Source of the DNA: Bolinopsis microptera
Taxonomy: Eukaryota > Ctenophora > Tentaculata > Lobata > Bolinopsidae
NCBI RefSeq assembly: GCF_026151205.1
Contig: NC_087079.1
Span: 744,001-808,000 of the forward strand
DNA length: 64,000 nucleotides
Reading direction: 5' to 3'
A model generated the notes under the pieces. The model saw only the letters and a program-made list of their open reading frames with translations. It had not been told where the DNA came from and did no database searches. Numbering within the stretch: the first letter of the stretch is position 1; every line of letters begins with the position of its first letter. A program made the position numbers and the translations under genes. Below are positions 1 through 10,585 of the stretch, one piece after another.

Positions 1-55
1 ATTCATTGTTTCCCCTGTGATCTTTTAGGACATCAAGTGCCACTCTTAGAACATC
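1..55 (-). CDS. Partial exon of PX-like gene (runs off left edge)
   Basis: On the minus strand a pyrimidine/AT-rich acceptor ending ACTTCAG (56-60) is followed by an open phase-0 reading, DVLRVALDVLKDHRGNNE, that leaves the window. The previous exon (246-416) ends in phase 0, so the two join without a break. The segment looks amphipathic-helical. I do not recognise it on its own. It is called an exon because of the acceptor and the phase match with the next exon upstream. Confidence 0.6.
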
Positions 56-245
56 CTGAAGTATTATCAACTGGTCAAATCTCGATACTTTTTAGATCCC
101 ATGCTATGGCTAAGGCACATCCCATGTGAATCTAAGTATTTGCACCTTTAAAGTAAAAAAGTTCATACCTTATTGTGGAACCTGGTTTGGAATAAACTAG
201 AACTAGAACATGCCAATGATTTTCATCAAATCATAAACAACTTAC

Positions 246-416
246 ATGCTGCTCAAGATTTAGGAATTCTTCTACAGTTGCTGAGGATGATATTGAATCC
301 AGAAAAGCAACATATTTAGCCACAAATTCTTCATGTTTTGCAAGTTTGGCATCAGTTGGCCGTATACCCCAAAAAGGGAATGTTGCAGAGAAATCCCCAC
401 TAAACTCTTCAGGCAA
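246..416 (-). CDS. Internal exon, PX-domain-like protein
   Basis: This 171-nt exon (57 codons) has a clear acceptor (AATCCTCAG) and a strong donor (CAT|GTAAGTTG), both phase 0. It begins LPEEFSGDFSATFPFWG and ends with TVEEFLNLEQH. In PX (phosphoinositide-binding phox homology) domains a proline-containing loop is followed by a helix in which the chain is trimmed to R..L..YL..L and then a FL motif. The middle of this exon, HEEFVAKYVAFLDSI followed by VEEFL, resembles that order. The assignment is an inference from pattern only and the canonical basic residues are not obvious. Membrane-trafficking or signalling proteins with PX domains are the best guess. The splice structure is more certain than the domain name. 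Confidence 0.7.
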
Positions 417-659
417 CTGAGGATTTTATAAAATTAACTAATTCCTCATTTTGATATGAAGGTGACAATATACTTCACATTGTAAATAACAGGAAATATT
501 AGTCAAACAATGATACATATGATATGTATAATGAGGACAGAAAAATTTTAATTGGACAGTAACATTGTTTACTTTGTTACGCTTAAAATAAGGATTAGGT
601 ATACTTTACTTTTATACTTTAGGCTTATCAGCTTATTTAACTTTATGAAAAAAACTTAC

Positions 660-743
660 TACTTGGTTTAGTTTCAGAAAGTCTGACTTGAGTTTGGAGA
701 CAGTCCATGAACAATACTCATAATCAACTAGTAAATGGTATAT
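660..743 (-). CDS. Internal exon, start of PX-like domain
   Basis: This 84-nt exon (28 codons) has a good acceptor (ATTAATTTCAG) and donor (GTA|GTAAGTTT), both phase 0, and reads directly into the exon at 246-416. The peptide YHLLVDYEYCSWTVSKLK, continuing SDFLKLNQ, fits the PX pattern of a beta strand, then W.V.(K/R)...DF..L. This is the best reason to call the gene PX-like. Upstream exons were not found. They may lie beyond the 1176-6006 insertion, which would then sit in an intron. Confidence 0.65.
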
Positions 744-1175
744 CTGAAATTAATTGTATCAAAAGGCACGTATTTAGGACTAAAAAGATATATTTAAATC
801 AAATGACCTAGCTATACCATCAAGTTGCAAATTTGATAATCAAAGGGGACATGCAACTGTAAAAAATTAGTTGGCGGTACATTTTTGCATGATTATTAGA
901 GTGAAAGCTAAGATTAGACTTAATTAAATACCAGGTCAAAAGAAACCAAATCATAATCTTTTCTTTTGAGGTCAACTTTGATGAGCTTAACATGAAGTTG
1001 GTTTACCATATATGGACAGTCATAGCTGAGATTTTAATGTTAGTAGTAAAAACTGATAAATAGAAAATATAATTTGTTTTCCCTACATTGCCGAAGGCAA
1101 AAAGACTGTAGAGAATAAGTAATCGGGTTTGGATATATTAGGTACTATCCGTTTCCAAAGTATTTTGAGATAAAT
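744..1175. other. AT-rich intron or intergenic DNA
   Basis: No coding pattern, RNA gene or repeat was recognised. If the exon at 660-743 is internal, this is its upstream intron. The last six bases (ATAAAT, 1170-1175) are repeated at 6007-6012 and look like a target-site duplication. Confidence 0.5.
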
Positions 1176-1636
1176 GGGGGGTAGGAAGCTCAATCTTCTC
1201 AATCTCAATTTTGGAAAAATCGTGTTTCAGAATTGAGAAAATTGAGAAAATTGAAAAATGGACATCTTTATCTCTCCAAGTAACTAAATCATACACGAGC
1301 TAAATGTATGATTAAAACATGTTTCAAACTTATTACTGTGAAATGATTAATTATCTTATATTTGAGTTTGATCCTTTTGAACAGCTGCTGAGCAATAAAA
1401 CGCATGCATAATATTAAATAGTAGAAATGATTAGGTAAAATATGATCAAAGTAATCATCACGTGAACGACCCATGGTTTTGCTAAAGGGGACAGATATGA
1501 TTGTTAGTAGGTAATGTATAAGGGGGAGATAACGTTTTTTTTGTTTTTTGTTTTTTTTCAAAAATTTACTTTAAGTTTAACCATAACAGAAAAAACAAAA
1601 AATTAATTTTGAGCTATTTCGAAGGAAATAGTAACT

Positions 1637-2296
1637 AGTAAAGGTTGAGACTAGCTAGAGGTCTGTGGTCACCGATGGAGATGGCATTTTTTGATATTAG
1701 GGTTTTACAGCCCGGAGCCAAATCCAACACTAATCAAGAGACCCCAGAAAAGTTGTACAATAAACATGAGAGAGAGAAAGAAAGGAAATATGGAGACCGC
1801 TGTGTAAAGATTGAAAAAGGAACCTGCAATGGTCTTGTATTCTCTACCAACGGAGGTATGAGCCCACAGGCTACCGTGTTCCTTAAAAGAGTAGCAACAC
1901 TTCTGGCAGCCAAGACCAGCCGGGACAAAAGCCTTATCATGGCGAATCTAAGACGTCGTTTGAGGTTTGAGCTACTTAAAACAGTTTTGATAGCAGTGAG
2001 AGGACACAGAGGACGGTATTATGAGAAAGCAATACCTGTTGACGAACTCGACCTCAATCTTGCACACACCACCAATGATGAAGACTGGGGTGATGATGTT
2101 GATGAGGAAGATGAGGAAGATGATGAAGTTGAGAATGAGGTTGAGAATGTAGAGGGAGAGCTTTTAGAAGAGTGAGCTGAATAGAAGACAAGATTCTATT
2201 CCATTTTATTGATTATTATATTTATTGAAATAAAGATGTAATATCCATTACTCCAGGAGTGATGACAAGATATATAAAAAAAGTAAAGGTTGAGAC
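1637..2296 (+). mobile_element. 5'-truncated non-LTR-type insertion with 15-bp target duplication
   Basis: The 15-mer AGTAAAGGTTGAGAC occurs at 1637-1651 and again at 2282-2296 and brackets a 630-bp body. The body starts in the middle of an open reading frame, has AATAAA near 2228, and ends in an A-rich tail (ATATATAAAAAAA) just before the second copy. This is the signature of target-primed reverse transcription of a 5'-truncated transcript. It is nested in the 1176-6006 element. Confidence 0.75.
1652..2175 (+). pseudogene. C-terminal fragment of invertebrate retroelement-type protein
   Basis: The open frame starts at the insertion boundary and has no ATG near its start. It runs about 175 codons to a TGA at 2173-2175. 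It contains a run of conserved blocks: AFFDIRVLQPGA, then HEREKERKYGDRCVKIEKG, LVFSTNGGMSPQATVFLKR and LRRRLRFELLKTVLIAVRG, ending in an acidic tail rich in Asp and Glu. I know these blocks from many uncharacterised cnidarian and sponge proteins linked to reverse transcriptase, where they lie at the C-terminal end. Their biochemical role is not established to my knowledge. The frame is intact but truncated, so it is most likely a young dead copy. Confidence 0.65.
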
Positions 2297-2384
2297 AGCC
2301 CTGTTACACAAATATATCATTAATATAATTTTCAGAGAGATTTCAGGGCTCATGTTTGTTTTTGTCCGTTCGATTTTGTCTGTT

Positions 2385-5300
2385 TTTAGACTGAGGAGGA
2401 GGAGGAGGTGGAAGTGGAGGAGGACTGAGTAGGAAGAAGAGGAGGAGGACAATGAGGACTGTGGAGAAGGAGGACTGAGGAGAAGGAAGAAGGAGGAGGA
2501 GGACTGAGGAGAAGGGGGAGGAATGAGGAGGATGAGGACTGGGGAGGAGGAGGAGGAGGACTGAGGAGGACCGAGTATAAGTAGTAGGATGAGGATTGAG
2601 GAGGAGGAAGAGGAGGAAGAGGACAGAGGAAGAGTAGAACCGAGAATGTGCCGTACATACAATTACTGAGGAGGAAGAGGATGACTGAGGAAGAGGAGGA
2701 CTGAGTGAGAGGTAAAGGAGGAGGAGAACTGGTGAGGAGGAGGATGAAGAGGAAGAGGAGGAGGATGAGTAGGAGGACCGAAGAGGAGGAGGAGGAGGAC
2801 TGAGAAAGACTGAGGAGGAGAATGAGGATTGAGGACTGAGGAGGAGAAGGGGGAAGAGAAGGGAGAAAACTGAAGAAGAGTAGAACTGAGAATGTGTCGT
2901 ACATACAAGGACTGAGGAGGAAGAGGATGACTGAAGAGGAGGAGGACTGAGGAAGAAGTGGAGAAGGAGGAGAACTGGGGAGGAGGAGGATAAAGAGGAA
3001 AAGAAGGACGGAATGGGACTGAGGAGGACGAACACTGAGGAGGATCACTAGGACTGAAAAGAAAGAGGACTGAGGAGGAAAAAGAGGAGGAGAAGGAGAA
3101 TGACTGAGGAGAAGGAGGACTGAGGAGGAAGAGGATGAGGATGGGGAGGAAGGGGACTGAGAACGATGACTGAGGAGGAAGAGGACTGAGGTGGGGGACT
3201 GAGGAGGAGGACTTAGGAGGAGGAGGACTGAGGAAGAGGAAGGGGAGGAGGGGAAAGGAGGAGGAAGCATCTACATGTTATTTCCGTAACAGTTTTTGTC
3301 CGTTTATGATCATTTACGTCTGCTTCTGTCCGTTTTTGAGGAGGAGGAGGATGAGGGTGGGGATAAGGAGGACTGAGAATGTACTGTACAGTCTTGTGCA
3401 AGGACTGAGAAGGACTGAGGAGGAGGAGGATGCGTAGGAGGACTGGAGAGGAGGAGGTTGAGAAGGTCTGAGGAAAAAGAGGACTGAGGAGGAGGGGGAA
3501 GAGGTAGAGGAGGACTGAGGAGAAGGAGGACTGAGGAGAAGGAGGACTGATAAAGAGGAGGATGAGGAGGAGGACTGAGGAGGAGGAGGGGGAGGAGGGG
3601 AGAAGGAGGATCTAAATGTTATTATCGTAACAGTTTTTGTCCGTTTATGTCCGTTTATGTCGATTTACGTCCGTTTCTGTCCGTTTTTTGAGGAGGAAGA
3701 GGAGGATGAGGGTGGGGAGAAGGAGGACTGAGAATGTACTGTACATGCGAGGACTGAGGAGGAGGAGGAAAAGTAGGAGGACTGGAGAGGAGGAGGTTGA
3801 GAAGGTCTGAGGAAAAGAAGGACTGAGGAGGAGGGGGAAGAGGTTGAGGAGGACTGATAAAGAGGAGGATGAGGAGGAGGATGAGTAGGAGGACTGAGAA
3901 GGATGATAAGGAGGAGAAGAACTGAGGAGGAGGAGGAGGAGGAGGAGAAGGAGGGGGGGGAAGGAGGATTTAAATGTTATCATCGCAACAGTTTTTGTCC
4001 GTTTTTGATGAGGATGGGGAGAAGGAGGACTGAAGAGGAGGAGGTTGAGGAGGACTGTGAAGAGAAGGACTGAGAAGGATAAGGAGGAGGAGGTTGAGGA
4101 GGACTGTGGAGGATGAGGGGGAGGAGGATGAGGAGGACTGAGGAATCCTCATTCCTCAGTCCTCCTCATCCTCCTCCCTACTGAGGATGAGGAGGACTGA
4201 GGAGGAGGAGGACTGAGGAGGAGGACTAAAGAGGAGGAGGAGGAGGGGAAGGGGGAGAAGGAGGAGGGGGAGGAGGGGAGAAGGAGGAGGAGGAAGCATC
4301 TAAATGATATGTCCGTAAGGAGGAGGACTGGTTAAGATGAGGATGAGGAGGAGGATGAGTAGGAGGACTGAGAAGGATGATAAGGAGGAGAAGAACTGAG
4401 GAGGAGGAGGAGGAGGAGAAGGAGGAGGAGTAGGAGAAGGAGGAGGAGGAGGTGGAGGAGGAGGTGGAGGAGGAGGAGGAGGACTGAGGAGGAGGGGGAA
4501 GAGGTTGAGGAGGACTGAGGAGGAGGGGGAAGAGGTTGAGGAGGACTGAGGAGGAGGAGGGCTGATAAAGAGGAGGATGAGGAGGAGGATGAGTAGGAGG
4601 ACTGAGAAGGACGATAAGGAGGAGGAGAAATGAGGAGGAGGAGGAGGAGGAGGAGGAGGAGGAGGAGGATGAGGAGGAGGAGGAGAAGGAGGAGGAGGAG
4701 GAGGAGGAGGAGGAGGGATGGAGGCTCTAAATGTTATTATCGTAACAGTTTTTGTCCGTTTTAGTCCGTTTTGATGAGGATGGGGAGAAGGAGGACTGAG
4801 AAGGTATTGTACATGTGATGACTGAGGAGGACTGAGGGGAGGAGGATGCGTAGGACTGAAGAGGAGGAGGTTGAAGAGGACTGTGAAGAGAAGGACTGAG
4901 GAGGATGGGGAGAAGGAGGAGAAGGAGGATGAGGAGGAAAATGAGAAGGAGGAAGAGGAAGGGGAGGAGGAGGAGGATGAGGAGGAAGATGAGAAGGAGG
5001 AGAAAGAGGAAGAGGAGGAGGAGGAGGATGAGAAGGAGGAGGAGGAGGAGGAGGAGGAAGAGGAGGTGGAAGAGGAGGAGGAGGAGGAGGAGGAAGAGGA
5101 GGAGGAGGAGGAGGAGGCGGAATGAGAAAGAGGAGGATGATGAGTAGGAAGACTGAGTAGGGTGAGAAGGACTCAAGAGGAATCAAGAGAAGGAGGAGGA
5201 GGAAGAGAAGGAGGAAGAGGAGGATGAGAAGGACATGGAGGGCAAGAGGACCAAGGAGAAGGAGGAGGAGGCGGACTGAGAAAGTGGAGTATGAGTAGGA

Positions 5301-5435
5301 AGACTGAGGAGGATAAGGAGGGGAGGAGAAGGAGGACTAAGGAGGAGGAGGAGGGGGACTGAGAAAGAGGAGGATGAGGGGGAGGATGAGTAGGAGGACT
5401 AAGGAGGGTAAGAAGGAGGAGGAGAAAGCATTTAA
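2385..5435. repeat. Composite purine-rich array (GAGGA / GGACTGAGGAGGA)
   Basis: About 3 kb of strongly strand-asymmetric purine sequence is built from GAGGAGGA, GGACTGAGGA and AGAAGGAGGA. It is broken at about 3270, 3610, 3970, 4290, 4725 and 5428 by short pyrimidine-rich spacers. These read CATCTAAATGTTAT, then GTAACAGTTTTTGTCCG and several TGTCCGTTTA motifs. Serine/leucine/proline-rich open frames on the minus strand and Glu-rich ones on the plus strand simply reflect this composition. Related DNA lies at 47380-50460. Confidence 0.9.
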
Positions 5436-6012
5436 ATGTTATTTCCGTGACAGTTTTTGTCCGTTTATCTCCGTTTTTGTCCGTTCTAATTTGTGTCTGT
5501 TTTGAAAATATAGGGTACCATATTTTCAAAACACTTTTACCATAACTTATATATAAATTGTCTCCTTCATCCCCATTTTGAGAGAGGTGAGAAACTGAAA
5601 GGTACAAATTGTAAGCACGCCTAACAATAACGTATATAATCGAATCAGGAATTGAAATCAAAACAAAAAGTTGAAATTTTCTTTTTGGATTGCATCTACC
5701 AGATCCATCTGGTCTTACAGTGTCTAAGTACTGAATTTTATTAAGTTTTTTATCATGGTTGCTACCAGAGTCAATTTTATCATCTATAATGTCCTAGTAA
5801 CAGCGATACATACAGATTATTGTACTCCTGTATACGTAATTTTAACAGTAATCGGAACATTATGGACTGATCAGTGAACTGAGTTAAACGGAAAAATGAT
5901 TTTAAAAGATTTTAAATTTTTTAAATTTTCTCAATTTTCTCAATTTTCTCAATCTCAATTTCGGAAAAATCATGTTTCAGAATTGAGATTGAGCTTCCTA
6001 CCCCCCATAAAT

Positions 6013-7310
6013 AGAGATGTTCTAGTTACTCTGCAATACCTTAGCTAAAGCTTTACTGTCCGGAAAGACCTACTATACCCACTATGATAGGTGTAGGTTA
6101 GGTGCACTGGTCTTGTTATTCAGACCATCTGTTGATAGATGGGTGCTGATGTGCACAATGACAAATTACTTGGTGTGCTGGTAGCATGAAGCATCCTGTT
6201 TAATATGTCCTGTACTGGTAGCTGGTAGCTTGAAGCATGCTGTTTGATATGTCCTGTACTGGTTGGCATAATACTTTAATGAGTTTTCGGTAAACACTGG
6301 AAGACCCTTGTACTTGGATATTAAAGGTCCGGTTTTTAAACCAGTATACGAGTTTAGTTAATTAGCACTGACTCACCTTTGGATTTCCGAGATCATGTTA
6401 CTTTTTCAGGTTATATTTTTTTGATAAAATGTTTCAAACAGTATACACATAATGTCACAATGACCCTACATAAAAATAACCCTTCAAAAACTCACCCATG
6501 GCCTTGCGGCTCCAAGTTCAAATCTAAACTGTCTATATTGAGTCAATATAGACAGTATTCAACAGTCAATATTATTGACAAAGTTCTTTCTCGCCCCTTT
6601 CAGGTTATATTCATTATTCTATGAACTGTGTTAAGTAGCAATATAACAATACAAGTAGTGTACTCGAGTTTAGCCATTAACAAATATTTTATGAGTATCA
6701 CCCGTTTAGTTAAGAATCTAGAGTTCATGTTATTTTTGTCAGACTGCTTATTATTTCTTGTCTAAGTTTTGTCTTTTAAAAATATTTCTTGGCTTGTCAT
6801 TAATACTTTCAATTTGTTATAAACAAAAAAGGCCTGAGGTCCAAAAATACAAATTATAATGGCAGAGTACAGTTTAAATATATGTGGAATAAAAATTGAC
6901 TTTTCACAAAAAGATTTTTGGAACCACTACGATAATTAATGTAATAGTAAGTCAATCAAGTTTTTTGCAATAAATTTGTTAACGGATGATACTCGTAAAA
7001 TATTTTGTATTTTTTCCAAATATTAGACCGCGCCGTCAACAAGCGAGCGTGCTAAATCACTTTACAGTCGATCTTCGAGATTGTTCTAAAAGTAAAGGGC
7101 CCGCCCGACAGTTGAGACCAACTTCAATCGATGCATTTTCGGACGCTGATTCCGAATAGCCCCCCACATGTGCATGACATAAAATTAAAATTTAACGGAT
7201 AATACTCGTAAAATATTCCTGGTAGGTTATAAACCTGGTAGGTTATAAACCTACAAATTGCTGCTAACTGCTACAAGTAGTCAGTGTAATAAGCGCCAAG
7301 CGCGAGCACA
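6013..7310. other. Unique AT-rich intergenic sequence
   Basis: No gene was recognised. It holds a short duplicated phrase near 6180-6260 (GTCCTGTACTGGT twice), an inverted TCTATATTGA/TCAATATAGA pair near 6531-6552, and the phrase AACGGATRATACTCGTAAAATATT at about 6980 and again at about 7195. The second copy is followed by a doubled CTGGTAGGTTATAAAC at about 7219-7254. Confidence 0.5.
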
Positions 7311-8345
7311 TTGACCATTGTTAATGATCTGGCCCGGCGCGCGCTACTTCGTAGCTCGTGCCGTCGGGCACATTTCGAGAAGAAAGCGGCGCGCGCTACT
7401 TCGAAGAAATTTAGACGAGTAACATCCGTCAAGCGAGCACAAACTTTTTTTCTCCGATTTCGATAAATTTGGTACCAAAATTTGTCTAAAAATGTGAATA
7501 AAATAAATCCACCGTGTAGCAATTTTCGCTAAAAATGCTACACGGCGCTTGTTTGCCGCGCGTGCTTTTTTCGCGCAAATTTTTAGTTTTTGGCCTATAA
7601 CTTTCACATTTTCAGTTATTATCACATAATTATTATGGCATCGTAATCAGCTCATCGAGACGAAACCTTTAGTAGTAATATTTTAAGATTTAAAGGAAAA
7701 TTATTTTCAAAATTTTTCAATCTGAACACAAGGGTCCCCCCTTGTGTGAAATTTTGAACAAATTTTTGAAAAAAAAGTTGCGTCTGAGTAAGCTCATTAC
7801 GATACTGTAATAATTATTTCAAAATATTCAAAATTTTAGGAGTTATAGGCATTTTAAGCAATAAATTACCCATTTTTCGTCCTTTGTACATTCTTGTAAT
7901 GCACAGGAGGCCCACATATAGCTCGACGTTATTTTGCTACACGGTGAATTTGCATTATTCACACTTAGAGGCAACTTTTGGTACCAAATTTATCAAAATC
8001 AGAGACAAAAAATTCTGTGCCAACTCATGGCGCTTTTTACATGTACATAGACTAAAGTATATACTAACTGCTGCAAATGGCGCGCGTGCGACAGGCAGCA
8101 GCAGTTTCTTTGCACTATAGCCTTCCTGTGAAGTCGATCTCGATGGGTTGACATCGTCAATGGTCAATCAAGTTCAGATATTACTTTGTCGTTATCATTA
8201 TTTTGAACATTTTAACCCCCCCCCCTTGACGGATGTTACTCGTCTAAATTTCTTCGAAGTAGCGCGCGCTGCTTTATTCTAGAAATGCCCGATGGCACTA
8301 GCTACGAAATAGCGCGCGCCGGGCCAGATCATTAACAATGGTCAA
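7311..8345. repeat. Fold-back inverted repeat, CpG-rich arms
   Basis: The segment 7311-7433 (starts TTGACCATTGTTAATGATC and contains GGCGCGCGCTACTTCG) is found inverted and slightly diverged at 8225-8345. A second pair lies inside: the phrase around GATAAATTTGGTACC and CACCGTGTAGCAA (about 7440-7525) is inverted at about 7933-8030. About 185 bp (8040-8225) is present on one side only. No target duplication was identified, so this may be a degraded transposon or a fold-back element. Confidence 0.7.
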
Positions 8346-8502
8346 CCCCCCCCCTCCGTCGCGTAATCAGTTTTATAAATAGCTATTGTGTCAAAATTAC
8401 ACTAGCGTAATCATTCGGAAACCCCCTCGGCTGATTACGTTATATCATGTAAACGACCCTTTGTATTGTTCACAATTGATTTGATTGACGGTGTCAATCC
8501 GT

Positions 8503-8546
8503 CGAGATCGTTGCTCTGCTTCGCAGAGCAACGATCGTCGACGATC
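8503..8546. other. Strong DNA/RNA hairpin in CpG-rich segment
   Basis: GATCGTTGCTCTGC, a TTC loop and GCAGAGCAACGATC form a perfect 14-bp stem. It can be extended with one bulge by flanking CGTCGA/GTCGACG. The surrounding 8480-8720 is CpG-rich compared with its AT-rich neighbours. It could be a CpG island or part of a promoter; no gene start was found. Confidence 0.5.
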
Positions 8547-8719
8547 GAAGCAAGAATGCTAGTTCGCGCGGCGCGTCGAAGCGGCGAAGTCCTCCAAACA
8601 ATTGATTTGCTTTCGTGTTTCGGGAATTACAGGATTCAGGACACAATTGACTCGCACGCGACGACCAGATTATACGCTTGCGCGAAAATAAGTTTCCTTT
8701 CGTTAAAGTAATGACCTCG

Positions 8720-9540
8720 CGCCTTACAGAATCACCGAGGTCGAGTAAACAATATTTATAAAATCACTTTGAGATATAGTAGATTCCTTCTTCAAAGGGG
8801 TGCTTAGAAACAGATAAGCAGGAATGTATAGATAGGAAGCAGAACTATTTATATGAATTATCACATGTCCAATAAAATGAAAAACGCATTTCGAATATCA
8901 AAACAGGTATATAGTACTACAAAAATAGTGAAAAGAAAATTTGGACTTGTCACTTGCATAGCTGTATTGAGAATTTACAATCATCTATTAATATGAAGTT
9001 TTATTTTAAAAACAAAATAATATCTTTACACGCTTATTGAAGGGGTGTATAAATAACACCGCACCACCATCTCACAGGAATTCTACATTAATCATATATA
9101 ATTCGGTAATCACATTCAATCATATCCCCTTAAGTTTGTGATTGACGATTTAAAAACAACATATGGAAACTTGTTCGGGTAAGAGTCTAGTAATAAGAGT
9201 ATATTAAGACGATTAGTTGTTAGAATTAAATGCATATTTAATCAAGTAATTAAATTTTAAATTAAATCGAATTCGGATTTCGGTATTGATATAACCAAAA
9301 TTAGCATTATAAATGAAACCATATCTGAAAAAGAGGAAAGAAGATGACTAAGTAGGAACACTTCTTTATTTTGTATAAAATTATTCGTCTGAATTAATCT
9401 TCACTAACAGTTTCGCTCATCTCAACTAACCAATAATCAGAAAGAAGATGGCAAATTAAATCATTCTTGAAATTCCAAAACTAAAAACAGCGCCGGAGTA
9501 CAGAGAATTAACATGGACACACACATAATTCACATTCCTT
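8720..9540. other. AT-rich intergenic DNA, possible arrestin 3' end
   Basis: No coding sequence was seen. Minus-strand AATAAA signals (plus-strand TTTATT near 9365 and near 9000) could end the arrestin transcript, whose stop codon is at 10044-10046. No transcript evidence is available to choose between them. Confidence 0.35.
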
Positions 9541-10043
9541 CATACAGCTACTGGTAACCAGTAGTAACCAGTACTGGTAACCATTAGTAACCACTACTGG
9601 TAACCAGTAGTACTGGTCAGCTACTCGTAACCAGTAGAAACCACTAATGGTAACCAGTAGTAACCAGTACTGGTAACCAGTAGTAGCCAGTACTGGTCAG
9701 CTACTCGTAACCAGTAGTAACCAGTAGTACTGGTCAGCTACTCGTAACCAGTAGTAACCACTAATGGTAACCAGTAGTAACCAGTACTGGTAACCAGTAG
9801 TAACCAGTGCAGTACTGGTAACCAGTAGGAACCAGTAGTACTGGTCAGCTACTCGTAACCAATAGAAACCACTAATGGTAACCAGTAGTAACCAGTACTG
9901 GTAACCAGTAGTAACCAGTGCAGTACTGGTAACCAGTAGTAACCAGTGCAGTACTGGTAACCAGTAGTAACCAGTAAAACTGGTTACTACTCGTAACCAG
10001 TAGTAAACAGTACTGGTAACCAGTAGTAACCAGTACTGGTCGG
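9541..10043. repeat. GTAACCAGTA-type minisatellite in arrestin 3' UTR
   Basis: Irregular units of TAACCAGTAGTAACCAGTAC with periodic TGGTCAGCTACTCG inserts start immediately downstream of the arrestin stop codon. The bases around the stop (plus strand TGGTCGGCTACTGATC) resemble the TGGTCAGCTACTCG insert, so the array appears to be seeded at the CDS edge. Confidence 0.85.
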
Positions 10044-10204
10044 CTACTGATCTGCGAAACTGTAGTCCAGGCGGGCACCACGCGCGATGGTGTAGCTAGG
10101 AACGAAGGACTGGTCACCGTATATGTTCTCCGCTGGAGCGGAGGGAGCTGCAGGTTCCAGAGCTGAGGATCCCAGGCAACATTCCTCGTAGGAGGGCGGA
10201 ACAT
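10044..10204 (-). CDS. Alpha-arrestin, last coding exon (PPxY tail)
   Basis: This exon has acceptor TTATTTCAG and takes two bases of a split codon (G|AT, Asp) from the exon at 30693-30777. It reads VPPSYEECCLGSS at its start and RLDYSFADQ before a TAG stop (10044-10046), 52 residues after the split codon. VPPSYEE is a PPxY motif. In alpha-arrestins two C-terminal PPxY motifs recruit WW domains of NEDD4-family ubiquitin ligases, so the protein acts as an adaptor for ubiquitination and endocytosis of membrane proteins. The exon sits between two tandem arrays (9541-10043 and about 10217-10585). Confidence 0.88.
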
Positions 10205-10216
10205 CTGAAATAAGGT

Positions 10217-10585
10217 GGTTGTTAGTGGTGGCTACTTATAACTTACTGCTACCACTGCTGTGGTAGCTAGTTGTTAGTGGTGGCTACTTATTACTTACTG
10301 CTACCACTACTGTGGTAGCTAGTTGTTAGTGGTGGCTACTTATTACTTACTGCTACCACTGCTCTGGTAGCTAGTTGTTAGTGGTGGCTACTTATTACTT
10401 ACTGCTACCACTGCTGTGGTAGCTAGTTGTTAGTGGTGGCTACTTATTACTTACTGCTACCACTGCTCTGGTAGCTAGTTGTTAGTGGTGGCTACTTATT
10501 ACTTACTGCTACCACTGCTGTGGTAGCTAGTTGTTAGTGGTGGCTACTAATTAATTACTGCTACCACTGCTTTGGTAGCTAGTTG
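10217..10585. repeat. 52-bp tandem array in arrestin intron, next to acceptor
   Basis: About seven units of roughly 52 bp, TTGTTAGTGGTGGCTACTTA plus TTACTTACTGCTACCACTGC plus TGTGGTAGCTAG, begin about 12 bp inside the intron from the acceptor of the last exon. Each unit has an internal inverted repeat (CTACCACTGC/GTGGTAG). On the minus strand each holds AGTAAGTA, a donor-like string. Confidence 0.9.

Larger units (their letters stand above)
1176..6006. mobile_element. 4.8 kb TIR element with internal GAGGA array
   Basis: A perfect 21-bp terminal inverted repeat starts GGGGGGTAGGAAGC at 1176-1196 and is found inverted at 5986-6006. The direct repeat ATAAAT flanks it at 1170-1175 and 6007-6012. 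Inside each end is an AATTGAG/CTCAATT hairpin (about 1196-1255 and 5930-5985) whose central segment is in opposite orientation at the two ends. No transposase is visible, so the element is probably non-autonomous. It contains a nested LINE-like fragment (1652-2281) and a long purine-rich array (2385-5435). The superfamily is not assigned. Confidence 0.65.

Noticed and set aside
2222-5661. Ser/Leu/Pro-rich minus-strand and Glu-rich plus-strand frames
   Set aside because: They reflect purine-rich GAGGA composition only. There is no unique sequence or splice logic.
7271-8711. Short frames of 70-93 codons in the CpG-rich fold-back
   Set aside because: They appear on both strands of an inverted repeat, without homology or splice signals.
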